A stretch of 34,535 nucleotides of DNA from an uncultured Granulosicoccaceae bacterium (GCA_937928685.1 CALGJU010000044.1:1-34535); one strand, 5' to 3'. Counted from the stretch's first letter, positions 17,983 to 27,810 are shown. Numbers and translations are program-made. Notes: generated by a model not told the origin, from the sequence alone.

Positions 17983-18341
17983 CAAATTGCCAGCATGCCG
18001 TGAACGTAAGCCGGGCCAACGGTTAACCGTTTCCCACAATCGTAAGACTGCCCAGCTTTTAGATGTTAACGGCAATCTGCGCGCCAACAACTCGTGGGTG
18101 CAAGGATGACAGACCAAAGCTCAATTTATAAGCAATCCAGCCATGGCATCGACATGGTTTACATTAATCCACAGTCGCGTTTTTTGAACAAACGCCTCAC
18201 GGCGTGCGAACCGAAACTCAAGTTCGAAAAGCACTGTTTATCCGCATAGGATATCAATTATTAGGCCTGCTAAACATGGACACCAATCCATCATAGGAAG
18301 CAAGTGTTATGGCCTAATCCAATAGTTTATTGAGCTGTCAA
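17983..18341. other. Gap between the RCC1 gene and the opp ATPase gene
   Basis: Apart from the possible N-terminal extension of the RCC1 gene, I see no gene here. ATTAGGCC near 18261 and GGCCTAAT near 18311 are inverted and about 40 bases apart; they may form the 3' end of the opp transcript, but no T-run follows. Confidence 0.35.
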
Positions 18342-20156
18342 CTATGTAACAGAAAAGTTGCTGGAGAGGATCGACTGAAGAGAATCATGCTCTGCTACAA
18401 AATGCCCCGGCGACAACTCCTCTAACTTTGGCACATATTCGTCATTGCCTTGCGCCAATTGGCTGGGTAGAAAACGCAAAGCCGCCTTACGATCCAGCGG
18501 CGAAGGCAGCTCACCGGGCAAACGCAATCTTTTGCGCCGCCTTTCGATCAACGGATCAGGAATAGGCACAGCCGAGATAAGCGCTTGGGTGTAGGGATGA
18601 ACGGGACGGCTGCAAATTGTTGCGCTATCTGCCAATTCAACAATCCGCCCAAGGTAAATCACCATGATCCGGTCCGAGATATCCCGCACAACCGACAGAT
18701 CATGTGAGATAAACAACATCGACATGCCGAATTCGGATTGAAGGTCTTTCAGCAATTCGATTATTTGCGCTTGAATTGACACATCCAATGCAGATACCGC
18801 CTCATCGCAGATGATGAGCTTGGGCCGGTTTATCATCGCGCGTGCAATGCCGACCCGCTGGTTCTGCCCGCCCGACAACTCATGCGGGTAGCGGTTGTAC
18901 ATCAATGGCTCAAGCCCGACACGTCGCATCATGTCCTGCACTTTCTCTCTCGCTTCACGACGGGTCAAATCCGGCCGGAAGGTGCGCAGCGGTTCGGCAA
19001 TAGAGTCTGAAATAGTCATCCGCGGATCAAGACTTGCCAAGGGATCCTGAAACACTATTTGCAAATCCTTACGAGCTTTGATTAGCGACGCACGATCCAA
19101 AGACGCGAGATCAGTGCCTAGCCAGCTAATTGATCCACCATGAAGCTCTGTTAGACGTAGCACAGCGCGCGCAAGCGTTGACTTGCCACAGCCGGACTCT
19201 CCAACAATACCTAAGGTTTCACCTTCATGTAGCTGAAAACTTATACCATCGACTGCACGAAGCGCGATGGTACGAGCAAATAATCCGCTTTGCGTTTTAA
19301 CCGGGAACTGCACCTTGACATCATGTGCCTTCAAGATCGGCTTTGCCGCGCCTGCTGCGGTGCGTTTTAATTTACTGTCCATTCTTGGCATCGCATCCAG
19401 CAGACGACGCGTGTATTCGTGGGCAGGATTGGCAAAAACACTTTCTACCGAACCATGTTCCACAAAAGCACCAAGGCGCATGACCTGCACTCGATCACAC
19501 ATACGCGCGACAACACCCATGTCATGGGTAATTAGTGCGACCGCTGTGCCGTGCTCCCGCTGCATCAGAGACACCAGCTCAAGCACCTCATCCTGCACAG
19601 TCACATCCAGTGCTGTTGTCGGTTCATCTGCGATGAGTAACTTAGGCTCACATAACATCGCCATCGCAATCATCACACGTTGCCGCATGCCACCAGACAG
19701 CTCATGTGGATATTGATCAAGCCGACTCGCCGCGTCCGGAATACGCACCAAAGACAATAAATCAAGACATTTTCTCAGCGCCGCACGTCTGGATTGCCCG
19801 CGATGAGTGACCAACACCTCAGCCATTTGTACACCGATCTTAAGGTGTGGGGTCAATGCAGTGAGCGGATCCTGAAAGATCATTCCAACATCATCGCCAC
19901 GAATTTTATTCAATTCAAGTGAAGTAGCATTCAGTATTTCTTTACCTTCCAGCTTAACCGAGCCCTGTGCAGATCCGTTGCCGACAAGCAAGCCCATTGC
20001 CGCCATAAACAACTGACTTTTACCTGAACCGGACTCACCGACTATGCCTATGCACTCGCCAGGTACAATATCGAAAGACACACCACGCACCGCATCAACT
20101 ACGCCTTCAGAAGTCTCAAAACTCACCTGCAAATCTTCAACGGAGAGCAGACTCAT
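18342..20156 (-). CDS. Fused double ATPase of the oligopeptide ABC importer (OppD-OppF type)
   Basis: This protein of 604 residues carries two complete ABC ATPases in one chain. Half 1 has Walker A GESGSGKS (40-47), signature LSGGMRQR and Walker [13 protein letters not shown]; half 2 has [17 protein letters not shown] and [12 protein letters not shown]. It powers peptide import through OppB/OppC. The ATG at 20156 begins one base after the oppC stop, so it is coupled; a longer frame back to 20294 lies inside oppC and is rejected. The C-terminal [16 protein letters not shown] then SPGHFVAEH corresponds to the OppD/DppD tail but lacks its usual cysteines. Fused forms such as GsiA and YejF are known. 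Confidence 0.92.
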   Translation of the reverse strand: MSLLSVEDLQVSFETSEGVVDAVRGVSFDIVPGECIGIVGESGSGKSQLFMAAMGLLVGNGSAQGSVKLEGKEILNATSLELNKIRGDDVGMIFQDPLTALTPHLKIGVQMAEVLVTHRGQSRRAALRKCLDLLSLVRIPDAASRLDQYPHELSGGMRQRVMIAMAMLCEPKLLIADEPTTALDVTVQDEVLELVSLMQREHGTAVALITHDMGVVARMCDRVQVMRLGAFVEHGSVESVFANPAHEYTRRLLDAMPRMDSKLKRTAAGAAKPILKAHDVKVQFPVKTQSGLFARTIALRAVDGISFQLHEGETLGIVGESGCGKSTLARAVLRLTELHGGSISWLGTDLASLDRASLIKARKDLQIVFQDPLASLDPRMTISDSIAEPLRTFRPDLTRREAREKVQDMMRRVGLEPLMYNRYPHELSGGQNQRVGIARAMINRPKLIICDEAVSALDVSIQAQIIELLKDLQSEFGMSMLFISHDLSVVRDISDRIMVIYLGRIVELADSATICSRPVHPYTQALISAVPIPDPLIERRRKRLRLPGELPSPLDRKAALRFLPSQLAQGNDEYVPKLEELSPGHFVAEHDSLQSILSSNFSVT

Positions 20157-20157
20157 A

Positions 20158-21030
20158 TCAACGATCCTTCGGATCAAGTGCGTCACGTAGACCGTCACCG
20201 ATAAAAAACATGGTGATAACAATCGCGATATAGAAAAATAGTGGAAAAGCCAGTTGCCAGAGTGTGCCGTAAGCCATGGTTCCCGCACCTTCACTGATCA
20301 ACGCGCCGAGTGACGTGTAAGGCTCTGAAATACCTAAGCCTAAAAATGAAATAAGACTTTCAGCAAATATCATTTCCGGCACCAGCAAAGAGGCGTAAAC
20401 AATCACGACCCCCATCAGGTTCGGCAGTATATGGCGGAAGATAATCATCACCTCAGACACACCACCTGCTCGTGCGGCCTCAATAAACTCACGGTTTTTC
20501 AAAGCAAGTGTCTGTGCACGAACAATGCGCGACATGGTCAGCCACGATACAGCACCCAACGCGATAAACAGCGTCACAAAGGAGCGACCGGCAACCACGA
20601 GTATAAGAATGACAACCAGCGTTAAAGGAATTGCCAGCAAGATATCGACAATGCGCATCAAGATGCTGTCTAGCCGACCACCAAAGTAGCCGGCAAGAAC
20701 ACCCCACAGCGTACCGACGATCATCGCCATCGCCGTTCCAATCAGGCCCACCATTAATGAAGTCCCGGTAGCCTGTATGGTTCTGGAATAGATATCCCGG
20801 CCTAGCGGGTCAGTACCAAAGTAGTGGCCGCTTTCAATTGAAGGCACACCCAAGACAGCAATATCACCAAGCGCTGCCCAATCAATCTCTTCATTATTCC
20901 ACTTAGCGAACTGAGGCCCGAGTAGTACAAACAGTATGATTAAGGCGAGTATCACCATACAAACAATGGCGGCCTTATTGCGAAAAAAACGATCACGTGC
21001 ATCACGCATCAACGAGCGTCCACGCACCAC
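20158..21030 (-). CDS. oppC: Oligopeptide ABC transporter permease OppC
   Basis: This inner-membrane subunit of the peptide channel closely parallels E. coli Opp[15 protein letters not shown], the EAA loop [34 protein letters not shown] and the ending [15 protein letters not shown]. The given start, GTG 21030, is only the first standard start codon in frame. The frame is open back to the oppB stop (21115-21117), and the upstream codons still encode an OppC-like N-terminus (SKKTEAL, compare SKKNSE in E. coli). The true start is probably further up and non-standard, or the gene has a one-base shift. The stop is one base before the ATPase start. Confidence 0.9.
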   Translation of the reverse strand: MVRGRSLMRDARDRFFRNKAAIVCMVILALIILFVLLGPQFAKWNNEEIDWAALGDIAVLGVPSIESGHYFGTDPLGRDIYSRTIQATGTSLMVGLIGTAMAMIVGTLWGVLAGYFGGRLDSILMRIVDILLAIPLTLVVILILVVAGRSFVTLFIALGAVSWLTMSRIVRAQTLALKNREFIEAARAGGVSEVMIIFRHILPNLMGVVIVYASLLVPEMIFAESLISFLGLGISEPYTSLGALISEGAGTMAYGTLWQLAFPLFFYIAIVITMFFIGDGLRDALDPKDR

Positions 21031-21114
21031 TGTGTAGTCTGTGATATCAGAAGCGAGTGCTTCAGTTTTTTTCGATCGGCCGAAGATAGAATTAGCCCCT
21101 AAAGCACATAGTGA

Positions 21115-22038
21115 TCAATACCTGATCTTCGGATCAAACCAGGCGTAGGCAAGATCAGTAATTAAGTTAACCACAACAGTCAACGTACCATAGAGAATCG
21201 TCACACCAAGTAAGACTGCGTAGTCTCGAGTCAACGCAGAATTCACATACGACTTACCGAGCCCCCCGGTTGAAAAATAGATATCAACAAACACTGAACC
21301 TGTTAATACATAGACAAACACTGGGCCTAAATAAGAGATTACAGGCAACAGCGTTGGCTTCATCGCATGGCGCCAGATAATCTTACGCTCTGGTAGCCCC
21401 TTGGCACGCGCTGTTCGAATGAAATTAGAGTTAAGCACTTCCAACATTGAAGAGCGCGTAATTCTTGATATTGACCCCATATAGGAAGTCGAAAGCGCAA
21501 TCACAGGCATCACCAGATATTGCCATTGCCCACCGTTCCAACCGCCGCCGGGCAACCAGCCGAGCCACAGTGTAAAAGTCAATATTAAAATAGGACCCAT
21601 TATAAAATTGGGTAAGGCTTGCGCCGCTATTCCCAGACTGACGGCAATATAGTCAATCCACGTGTTGTGACGGATCGCTGCCACCACACCAAGCGTCACG
21701 CCGACAATAGTGGCCACTAAAAATGACAGGAAGCCGTATGTCAGGGAGATCGGAAACCCTTGCGAGATAATGTCATTCACATCGCGGTCTTTAAACACGA
21801 ATGACGGACCAAAATCAAAGTGCAACACAATATTGGACAGATAGTCCCACAACTGCTTCCACAGTGGCTGGTCCAGACCATATCGCGCTTCAATATTCGC
21901 CAACACCTCTGGTGGTAGCGGACGCTCGGAGGTAAAGGGCCCACCGGGGGCGGCATGCATTAAAAAGAAACACGCCACCACAAGAATCAGGATAGTTGGA
22001 ATAGCGATTAATAATCGCCGGATGGTATAGCTCAGCAT
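21115..22038 (-). CDS. oppB: Oligopeptide ABC transporter permease OppB
   Basis: This 307-residue inner-membrane permease is the first membrane subunit of the Opp importer. It is full length and very similar in pattern to E. coli OppB: PPEVLANIEARYGLD, LPGGGWNGG, SNFIRTARAKGLPERKI (the EAA-type loop that contacts the ATPase) and the terminal DPKIRY. About six membrane helices are visible. It lies 50 bases after oppA, separated from it by a strong hairpin, and its stop is followed directly by the oppC leader in the same reading frame. Confidence 0.95.
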   Translation of the reverse strand: MLSYTIRRLLIAIPTILILVVACFFLMHAAPGGPFTSERPLPPEVLANIEARYGLDQPLWKQLWDYLSNIVLHFDFGPSFVFKDRDVNDIISQGFPISLTYGFLSFLVATIVGVTLGVVAAIRHNTWIDYIAVSLGIAAQALPNFIMGPILILTFTLWLGWLPGGGWNGGQWQYLVMPVIALSTSYMGSISRITRSSMLEVLNSNFIRTARAKGLPERKIIWRHAMKPTLLPVISYLGPVFVYVLTGSVFVDIYFSTGGLGKSYVNSALTRDYAVLLGVTILYGTLTVVVNLITDLAYAWFDPKIRY

Positions 22039-22058
22039 CGGTGTGCGCTAAATAGCGA

Positions 22059-22080
22059 CCGCCCCGCTGATGCGGGGCGG
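22059..22080 (-). promoter_or_regulatory. Intercistronic hairpin between oppA and oppB
   Basis: CCGCCCCGC and GCGGGGCGG form a perfect nine-base-pair GC stem with loop TGAT, between the oppA stop and the oppB start. No T-run follows, so it is more likely an mRNA-stabilising or processing element, or a partial attenuator, than a full terminator. Such hairpins raise binding-protein over permease levels in other importers. Confidence 0.7.
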
Positions 22081-22088
22081 CAGGCTAA

Positions 22089-23711
22089 CTACTGAGCGAC
22101 TTTATAAAGATTTTTTGAGTACCAGTTTTGTTCAACATTATTCACGGGCCAGTTGCCCACATCACTATCCATCATATATACACCGGCATAGTGATACACA
22201 GGAATCACTGGCATTTCAGCAGCAATAATCTCTTCCACCTGTGTATACAGCTCTGATGCATTGGCGCTCGCTTTTGCCTTTTCTAACAAACCATCTAACT
22301 CAGGGCTGTTGAACTTACCGTCGTTATAGCCCGACTCACTATCCAGCAGATCGAGAAAGGTAGAGGCCTCGTTATAATCACCACACCATGCACCACGGGC
22401 AAGCTGAAAATCCTGGTTGCCGCGAGTTTCCAGAAATACTTTCCACTCCATGTTGGCCAGGTTCACTTTAACACCAAGCTTCTGTTTCCACATTTGGCTC
22501 AACGCGACAGCCACTTTTTTGTGAGCCTCTGAGGTGTTGTACATCATGTCGAAGCTTAGTGGCTTATCAGCACCATAGCCAGCCTCTGCCAATAGTTCCC
22601 TGGCCATGGCGTCTCTGTCCGCCTGGCTCATTTTGGCCATGTCAGTATCCGGCGGAGTGAAACCTGCAACTGCCGCTGGAGTAAATGTGTAGGCCTCCGG
22701 CTGACCACCCGCCATCACATTTTCAGTAATAATTTTACGATCAACTGCCAATGCTAATGCTTTACGAACGCGTACGTCTTTAAATGCTTCAGGCCCTGAA
22801 TCGCTTAGGTTAAAGGTGTAGTAATAGTTACAAAGACGCGGAAAACTAATCGCGGTATCAGGGTGTTCCTTTTTAAGACGCGGGAACTGCCCGGCTGGCA
22901 CTTCGGTACGATCAAGTTCACCAGCCAGAAAACGGGTTAACGCGACATTTTCATCGTTTATTACCAAGGCTATCACCTTGTCAATTGTGGTGTTTTTGTT
23001 GTCCCAATACATCGGGTTACGCTCACGTACGGAGCGCTCATCCGGTAAATGCTCTGTCAGTATATAAGCACCGTTGGATACAATATTTTCGGGCTTGGTC
23101 CATTCGTTTCCGTACTTTTCTATAATTGATCCGGGCGCTGGAAATGTCGTGGAATGAGTTGTCATTTGCGGGAAATACGGCAAAGGTGCGGAAAGCGTGA
23201 CTTCAAAAGTCAGATCGTCCACCGCACGCACACCCAAGGCATCAGTTGGTTTCTCACCTTTGATCACAGCACCTGCGTTTTCGATCGACATCAACTCAAC
23301 AAACCATTGATACGGTGAAGCGAGTTCCGGATCTGCCGCACGCTGCCAGCCAAAAACAAAATCGTTAGCAGTCACCTGATCACCATTGGACCATTTGGCG
23401 TTATCACGTAGCGTAAAGGTGTAAACCGTGTTGTTTTCGTTGACTTCGTAACCAGTGGCGACACCAGGTACCAGATTACCGTCCGCGTCCTGATTCATCA
23501 GCCCTTCGAAAAGATCTCGAACCACTTCGGCCCCTGTAACATCTTCCACTACCTGGGGGTCTACGGAGCTGTGCTCATCCAATACCCGGTAGGTAAATGT
23601 CTGATCATCCGCAAGCGTCACACCTGCTGGAATATGGCCATCTGCTAACGTGGTACTGGCAAGCAGAGCATTGAACAACACAGAAAGAATTATTTTGTTT
23701 GATCGCTTCAT
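22089..23711 (-). CDS. oppA: Periplasmic oligopeptide-binding protein OppA
   Basis: This 540-residue SBP_bac_5 family protein captures peptides in the periplasm and delivers them to OppBC. A signal peptide (about 1-23, MKRSNKII to STTLADG) is followed by a typical chain: NPMYWDNKNTTIDKV, YYYTFNLSDSGPEAFKDVRVRKAL (in two parts around residue 320), and the C-terminal IIAAEMPVIPVYHY. ATG 23711 has GGGAG nine bases upstream and starts the signal peptide; an ATG at 23753 would add 14 residues in front and is rejected. It is the first gene of the opp operon. Confidence 0.95.
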   Translation of the reverse strand: MKRSNKIILSVLFNALLASTTLADGHIPAGVTLADDQTFTYRVLDEHSSVDPQVVEDVTGAEVVRDLFEGLMNQDADGNLVPGVATGYEVNENNTVYTFTLRDNAKWSNGDQVTANDFVFGWQRAADPELASPYQWFVELMSIENAGAVIKGEKPTDALGVRAVDDLTFEVTLSAPLPYFPQMTTHSTTFPAPGSIIEKYGNEWTKPENIVSNGAYILTEHLPDERSVRERNPMYWDNKNTTIDKVIALVINDENVALTRFLAGELDRTEVPAGQFPRLKKEHPDTAISFPRLCNYYYTFNLSDSGPEAFKDVRVRKALALAVDRKIITENVMAGGQPEAYTFTPAAVAGFTPPDTDMAKMSQADRDAMARELLAEAGYGADKPLSFDMMYNTSEAHKKVAVALSQMWKQKLGVKVNLANMEWKVFLETRGNQDFQLARGAWCGDYNEASTFLDLLDSESGYNDGKFNSPELDGLLEKAKASANASELYTQVEEIIAAEMPVIPVYHYAGVYMMDSDVGNWPVNNVEQNWYSKNLYKVAQ

Positions 23712-23745
23712 GATGTAAAACTCCCAATTCCTGATGAGTGACATG

Positions 23746-23765
23746 CTGTGCATAAATCAGCACAG
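23746..23765 (-). promoter_or_regulatory. Stem-loop or dyad in the oppA leader
   Basis: CTGTGC and GCACAG are inverted around eight bases, 35-54 bases upstream of the oppA ATG. It may be an operator or a 5' leader hairpin. No clear -10/-35 pair was found beside it. Confidence 0.3.
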
Positions 23766-23873
23766 ACGCTTCTGCGCAGCATATCGCGCTCAGCCGCTGG
23801 TGGACAAGCAGAGAATTATTGAAGTGCGGCAATTGAGACTATGTAAGACAACCAAGCCCCAACAAAAGGCGGA

Positions 23874-25553
23874 TCAAACAATATCAGATTCAATTTGCCT
23901 CACGAGCCAACCCCGGTAGTGCGCAATGCGTGCACCAAACGGTGTTTTTATCAGCACATCGAATACAAACCTGCCCTGCTCATCCACAGCTTCATGGGCA
24001 ATACTTTCCGGCAATAAGAATCGGGGCAGAGGCACAACACCGAATAGCTTTGCGCTTAACACCGGGAAGTGCAATTTATTGTCGCGCAGCGTCAGACCGA
24101 TACGCGCCGTCATTACACCGAAACGCTCCCACACATCACCATTGCCATCGACGGACAAATATGAATTGAAGGCGACACCGTTAAACTCCCTTTTCCAGGC
24201 TTCACCATTCTGATCTGCTGTGATGGTCACCCTGACTGAAACGTCTTCCCCCGCCTTAGGAAAGCGCACCAGCCACGCAACCAAACGACCGGACAATCCG
24301 CTCGGCCCCATTGATTGAGCCGTACCAGCATAGATTGTCTGCCCGGGAGTATTGTGCAGAGCCCTGACGGCCTTTGGAAGCAAAGAAAATTTCTTACCCA
24401 GTGCTGTTTTAAACAGCGGTTGCAGCGACGCTTCGTATATAACCGTTTGAGCCTCTATCTCGGTAAACCGTGATTCCAGATCCTCGAGCGTAATCTCACC
24501 AGGTGAAGGCCGTGCCCCCGGCGCTACAGATCCTTCGTAAAGCTTATCCAGCAAGACCGATACTGGCAGTGTGGGGATCTCAGGGCCTCGTCCGTCATCA
24601 GCCACTAAATCCCAGCTGCGTTGAATATACCCAGCTGACTCTGTTTTACCAATCACCGTCACCTGCATCCCGCCGATTTCAGAGCCAATAGATTCAAACC
24701 CGCTGGCCACCCAGCGCGCAAATGCAGCACACGGCGCAAGTGACGGGATAAACCTGGAACGCACCAACAAGCCAGCACACTGCAATAGACGATGAAATGT
24801 ATTAATTTCCAGCCCGGCACGCAAAGTCACTGTTTCTGCCGCGAAGCGCCGTGGAAATAGCTCAACATCCGGGGTTTGCACCAGGGACGCCAGTCGATTT
24901 TTCACAGGATTCTCCACTGGCAATTTTAAATCAACACTTCTGGTTTCACCCCATCCGTATACCCGTACTCGCTTACCATGACGCGTGATCTCAAACGGTT
25001 TGCCTATCTGACCCAGGATAGCCTTCATTACCGACAAGGTTCGACGCGCCCGATTCCCCGGAACAATGGCGGTTTCAATAGACACCACGCGTTGCATTGA
25101 TTCAGTGAGCACCTCTGCTACCGCACCCGAAATAGCGGGCGTAGAACTGGCACCTGCAATAGCCGTCAAACCATTAGCTTGCGCTAAATCATCAAGCGCT
25201 CCAATACCGACAACAAACGCGCTGGCGTCAGCAATATCAATATAGTGACTTCCCGCTTTCAGCACCTGCCTTGCAAATTGAAAAGGGTCAGCGCCGTAAT
25301 ATTGAAAGGGTCCTGCACAGTCAACAACCGCAAAGGGCTTATACGTGACGAGGGTCTGGCTGACCTTCTGTGTATCGTTTCGGTCCAGCACCGCGATATC
25401 ACATCCTATCTGCTCCCTAAGATGTCTAAGTGATGATAAGCCCCGCCCCGCTGCTACCAGTGAAAAACGCTTTTCACCAGCGATTCGCCGCGCTAACAAC
25501 TCACCAAACAGGCCGGTCGCCCCTAACACCAAAACACGCGGTTTATCAGTCAA
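23874..25553 (-). CDS. Saccharopine dehydrogenase-like NAD(P)-binding protein fused to DUF4166
   Basis: This 559-residue protein opens with a Rossmann fold (VLVLGATGLFGELLARRIA, residues 7-25; VVDCAGPFQYYG; HYIDIADA), typical of the saccharopine dehydrogenase/trans-acting enoyl reductase superfamily. The C-terminal 180 residues carry the DUF4166 pattern, with GLSGRLVAWLVRFP, WKREFNGVAFNSYL, GLTLRDNKLHFP and FDVLIKTPFGARIAHYRGWL. The two-domain arrangement is known in bacteria, but its substrate is not; a role in lipid or small-acid metabolism is a guess. It ends 163 bases before the oppA start on the same strand. Confidence 0.82.
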   Translation of the reverse strand: MTDKPRVLVLGATGLFGELLARRIAGEKRFSLVAAGRGLSSLRHLREQIGCDIAVLDRNDTQKVSQTLVTYKPFAVVDCAGPFQYYGADPFQFARQVLKAGSHYIDIADASAFVVGIGALDDLAQANGLTAIAGASSTPAISGAVAEVLTESMQRVVSIETAIVPGNRARRTLSVMKAILGQIGKPFEITRHGKRVRVYGWGETRSVDLKLPVENPVKNRLASLVQTPDVELFPRRFAAETVTLRAGLEINTFHRLLQCAGLLVRSRFIPSLAPCAAFARWVASGFESIGSEIGGMQVTVIGKTESAGYIQRSWDLVADDGRGPEIPTLPVSVLLDKLYEGSVAPGARPSPGEITLEDLESRFTEIEAQTVIYEASLQPLFKTALGKKFSLLPKAVRALHNTPGQTIYAGTAQSMGPSGLSGRLVAWLVRFPKAGEDVSVRVTITADQNGEAWKREFNGVAFNSYLSVDGNGDVWERFGVMTARIGLTLRDNKLHFPVLSAKLFGVVPLPRFLLPESIAHEAVDEQGRFVFDVLIKTPFGARIAHYRGWLVRQIESDIV

Positions 25554-26056
25554 TGCAGTGATCTTCTTTTACACAGAACTCTTTGCTGAACTCTGCACTA
25601 CGACAATAGCTAATGAAGCGACCTACTTTATCATCTTTAACATGACGGATAATTGGTAACACGACAAGATAGACAACCTGAAAAACAGGAACTGAAGCCG
25701 CCTCACTGTCCACACTTCATCTGTATATACAAGTTCGCTTTTTTATTCATACCATTTTACTTGTAATTCCTATCCCTACTTGCCTTGCTTACCTCACAGG
25801 AATCTGCTCAATGTATAGCACCGCAGGCATAAAAGAATAGTCAAGCAATACCTCATTCCATGCTTAACATTTATGTCACAAGAAGTTTTCAAGCACTACA
25901 ACACTGCAAGGCATCAGGAATAGCAGGCACTATATCAATCACTCATTGCAGATACCACTATGCGAGTCAATCGTTATACCACCATGGCATAACATTTGAT
26001 CACCCTTGAATCCGTAAAAATATAATCCGTAAAAATATTTCAAAGGTATTCATCGA
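25554..26056. other. 503-base divergent promoter region
   Basis: No gene is supported on either strand. It separates the DUF4166 gene (-) from the polysaccharide synthase (+) and is AT-rich. Just before the synthase start lies a perfect 15-base tandem duplication (26009-26038). AAAGG at about 26042 is a plausible ribosome binding site for GTG 26057. Confidence 0.5.
26009..26038. repeat. 15-base direct tandem repeat, two copies
   Basis: AATCCGTAAAAATAT occurs twice back to back, immediately upstream of the glycosyltransferase start. It could be a duplicated regulator site or slippage product in the 5' leader. Confidence 0.75.
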
Positions 26057-27742
26057 GTGTTTCCAGAGTACACCACTCTAAACCTGTTACTGATAGCCGG
26101 CTTATCATTGTTTCTTTCTGCTTTAAATCCGTTTCGGATGCGGTGGAGATTAATCGTTTTAATGCCACTAATAGTGATACAGCTACAGTACGTTTCATGG
26201 AGATACCATTCCACGATGGTATCTTTCGAGTGGCATACTTCCGTGCTGTGGCAATACCTGTATTTTTCCACCGAATTACTGGTTGTTGTCTATGTTGCAT
26301 GGCAGTGCGTGACTTTAATCTTTCACCTCGATAGAACTCAGTCACTCAACAAACAATGCATAGAAACACCGGAATCGCACAATACAGAGAGCCCCTCTGT
26401 AGATCTATTCATTCCAACCTACTCAGAGCCGGTATCCATACTCTCCGCCACCATTGCTGCCGCTAAAAGGGATTCGTATGCCAATTTAACGATCTGGATA
26501 TGTGACGACAGCGAGCGTGATTGGCTAAGTAGATTATGTGCGCATGAAGGCGTGCGCTATCTGAGGCGGCCCATCACGTCATGGCCGCGTAACAAAGCCG
26601 GCAATCTACATTGGGCGATACCACATGGGCAAGCTGAATATATTATTTGTCTGGATGCAGATTTTCAAGCCGAAGCTGAGATGACCACACTCCTGACCAG
26701 CCTGTTTACCGACAAATCAATTGGTCTGGTGCAGGCACCACAATACTTCAGGAACCTCGACCCGATACAAAGGAACCTGTTAGGCGGCAAAGCATGGACC
26801 GAAGAGCAACGCTTCTTCTTTGATATCGGCTTGCCGTCTAGAGATGCATGGAACAACGCACTGTGCGTAGGGAGTTGCTGGGCAACAAGAAGAACAATAA
26901 TTAACAAACTGGGTGGCTATCCGACAGATTCTATCGTAGAGGACGTCTACTACGGCTATTGCGTTAAAAGCCTGGGCTGGAATACTGCTTATCTCAATTG
27001 CAGGGTGGCAACAGGCCTCGCAGCACTGGACGCACCATCATATATACAACAGAGAACTCGTTGGTGCAGAGGCGCCATGGCACTTCTCAGCGCGCCATAC
27101 GGTCCCATCAGAGCAAAGGGCTTATCGTTAACTGACAGGTTGTTTTATCTGGATATCAGTTTCTATTGGCTGACACATCTACATCTTCTATTACTGCTGA
27201 TCGCGCCCATTCTATATGGGTTCTTTGGTTATACCGTGTTTCATTGCACGACCGAAGAACTGATGACTATCCTTATTCCGAAGAACATACTGTTCGCAGC
27301 AGTATTCTATTGGATAAGTCAGGGGCGCTGCATGCCCATCATCACTCAGATTCAGAAGACATTTTCAATTTTTTCAGTGACGGCAGCTATAGGTAGAGGC
27401 CTCGTCAACCCGGGGTATTCAGACTTTACCGTGACCGCAAAGGAGGCATCTACGAATGGCAGAACCATACACTGGAATATTGCACTGCCATTCATACTGA
27501 TCGGGTTGCTAACAGTACTTTCAATAGCTCACATGCAAACCCAGAGCTTCAATCAATTTGACTGGTCAGACTATACTGTCTTCAACACTTTATTAAGTGC
27601 TTATACTTTAATATCCGTATTTCTTTGCTGTCTGATTTGCGTAGACAACCCCCGGAAAAGCACAACAACGGATGGATACATCCCACAGCACGGAAGTCTA
27701 TTAAAAACCACACTGGCACTAACCAACAGAACATTCCTCTAA
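26057..27742 (+). CDS. BcsA/Alg8-like processive glycosyltransferase (GT2), no PilZ domain
   Basis: This 561-residue membrane enzyme has the full GT2 synthase signature set: DD at 150-151, DAD at 200-202, VED at 294-296 and QQRTRW at 331-336. Three hydrophobic segments precede the catalytic domain and four to five follow, as in cellulose and alginate synthases, which polymerise a nucleotide sugar and push the chain through the membrane. The membrane-gate segment FTVTAKE is present, but the chain ends without the C-terminal PilZ domain of BcsA. The start is GTG 26057. The next genes (HlyD-like, PilZ-like) suggest one exopolysaccharide unit. The polymer is unknown. Confidence 0.88.
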   Translation: MFPEYTTLNLLLIAGLSLFLSALNPFRMRWRLIVLMPLIVIQLQYVSWRYHSTMVSFEWHTSVLWQYLYFSTELLVVVYVAWQCVTLIFHLDRTQSLNKQCIETPESHNTESPSVDLFIPTYSEPVSILSATIAAAKRDSYANLTIWICDDSERDWLSRLCAHEGVRYLRRPITSWPRNKAGNLHWAIPHGQAEYIICLDADFQAEAEMTTLLTSLFTDKSIGLVQAPQYFRNLDPIQRNLLGGKAWTEEQRFFFDIGLPSRDAWNNALCVGSCWATRRTIINKLGGYPTDSIVEDVYYGYCVKSLGWNTAYLNCRVATGLAALDAPSYIQQRTRWCRGAMALLSAPYGPIRAKGLSLTDRLFYLDISFYWLTHLHLLLLLIAPILYGFFGYTVFHCTTEELMTILIPKNILFAAVFYWISQGRCMPIITQIQKTFSIFSVTAAIGRGLVNPGYSDFTVTAKEASTNGRTIHWNIALPFILIGLLTVLSIAHMQTQSFNQFDWSDYTVFNTLLSAYTLISVFLCCLICVDNPRKSTTTDGYIPQHGSLLKTTLALTNRTFL

Positions 27743-27762
27743 CTTATTATATCGGAGACAAC

Positions 27763-27810
27763 ATGGACTCACACATCAGTTACCGCTTAATACCTGTCAC
27801 ATACCGCTAG
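27763..27810 (+). CDS. Possible 15-residue peptide between synthase and adaptor genes
   Basis: ATG 27763 stands six bases after GGAGA, a better ribosome binding site than either neighbour has, and the frame stops at 27810 after MDSHISYRLIPVTYR. It could be a leader peptide, a small protein or chance. There is no homology evidence. Confidence 0.25.
   Translation: MDSHISYRLIPVTYR

Noticed and set aside
20157-20294. N-terminal extension of the fused Opp ATPase
   Set aside because: It overlaps the end of oppC in another frame; the ABC domain begins at the ATG one base after the oppC stop.
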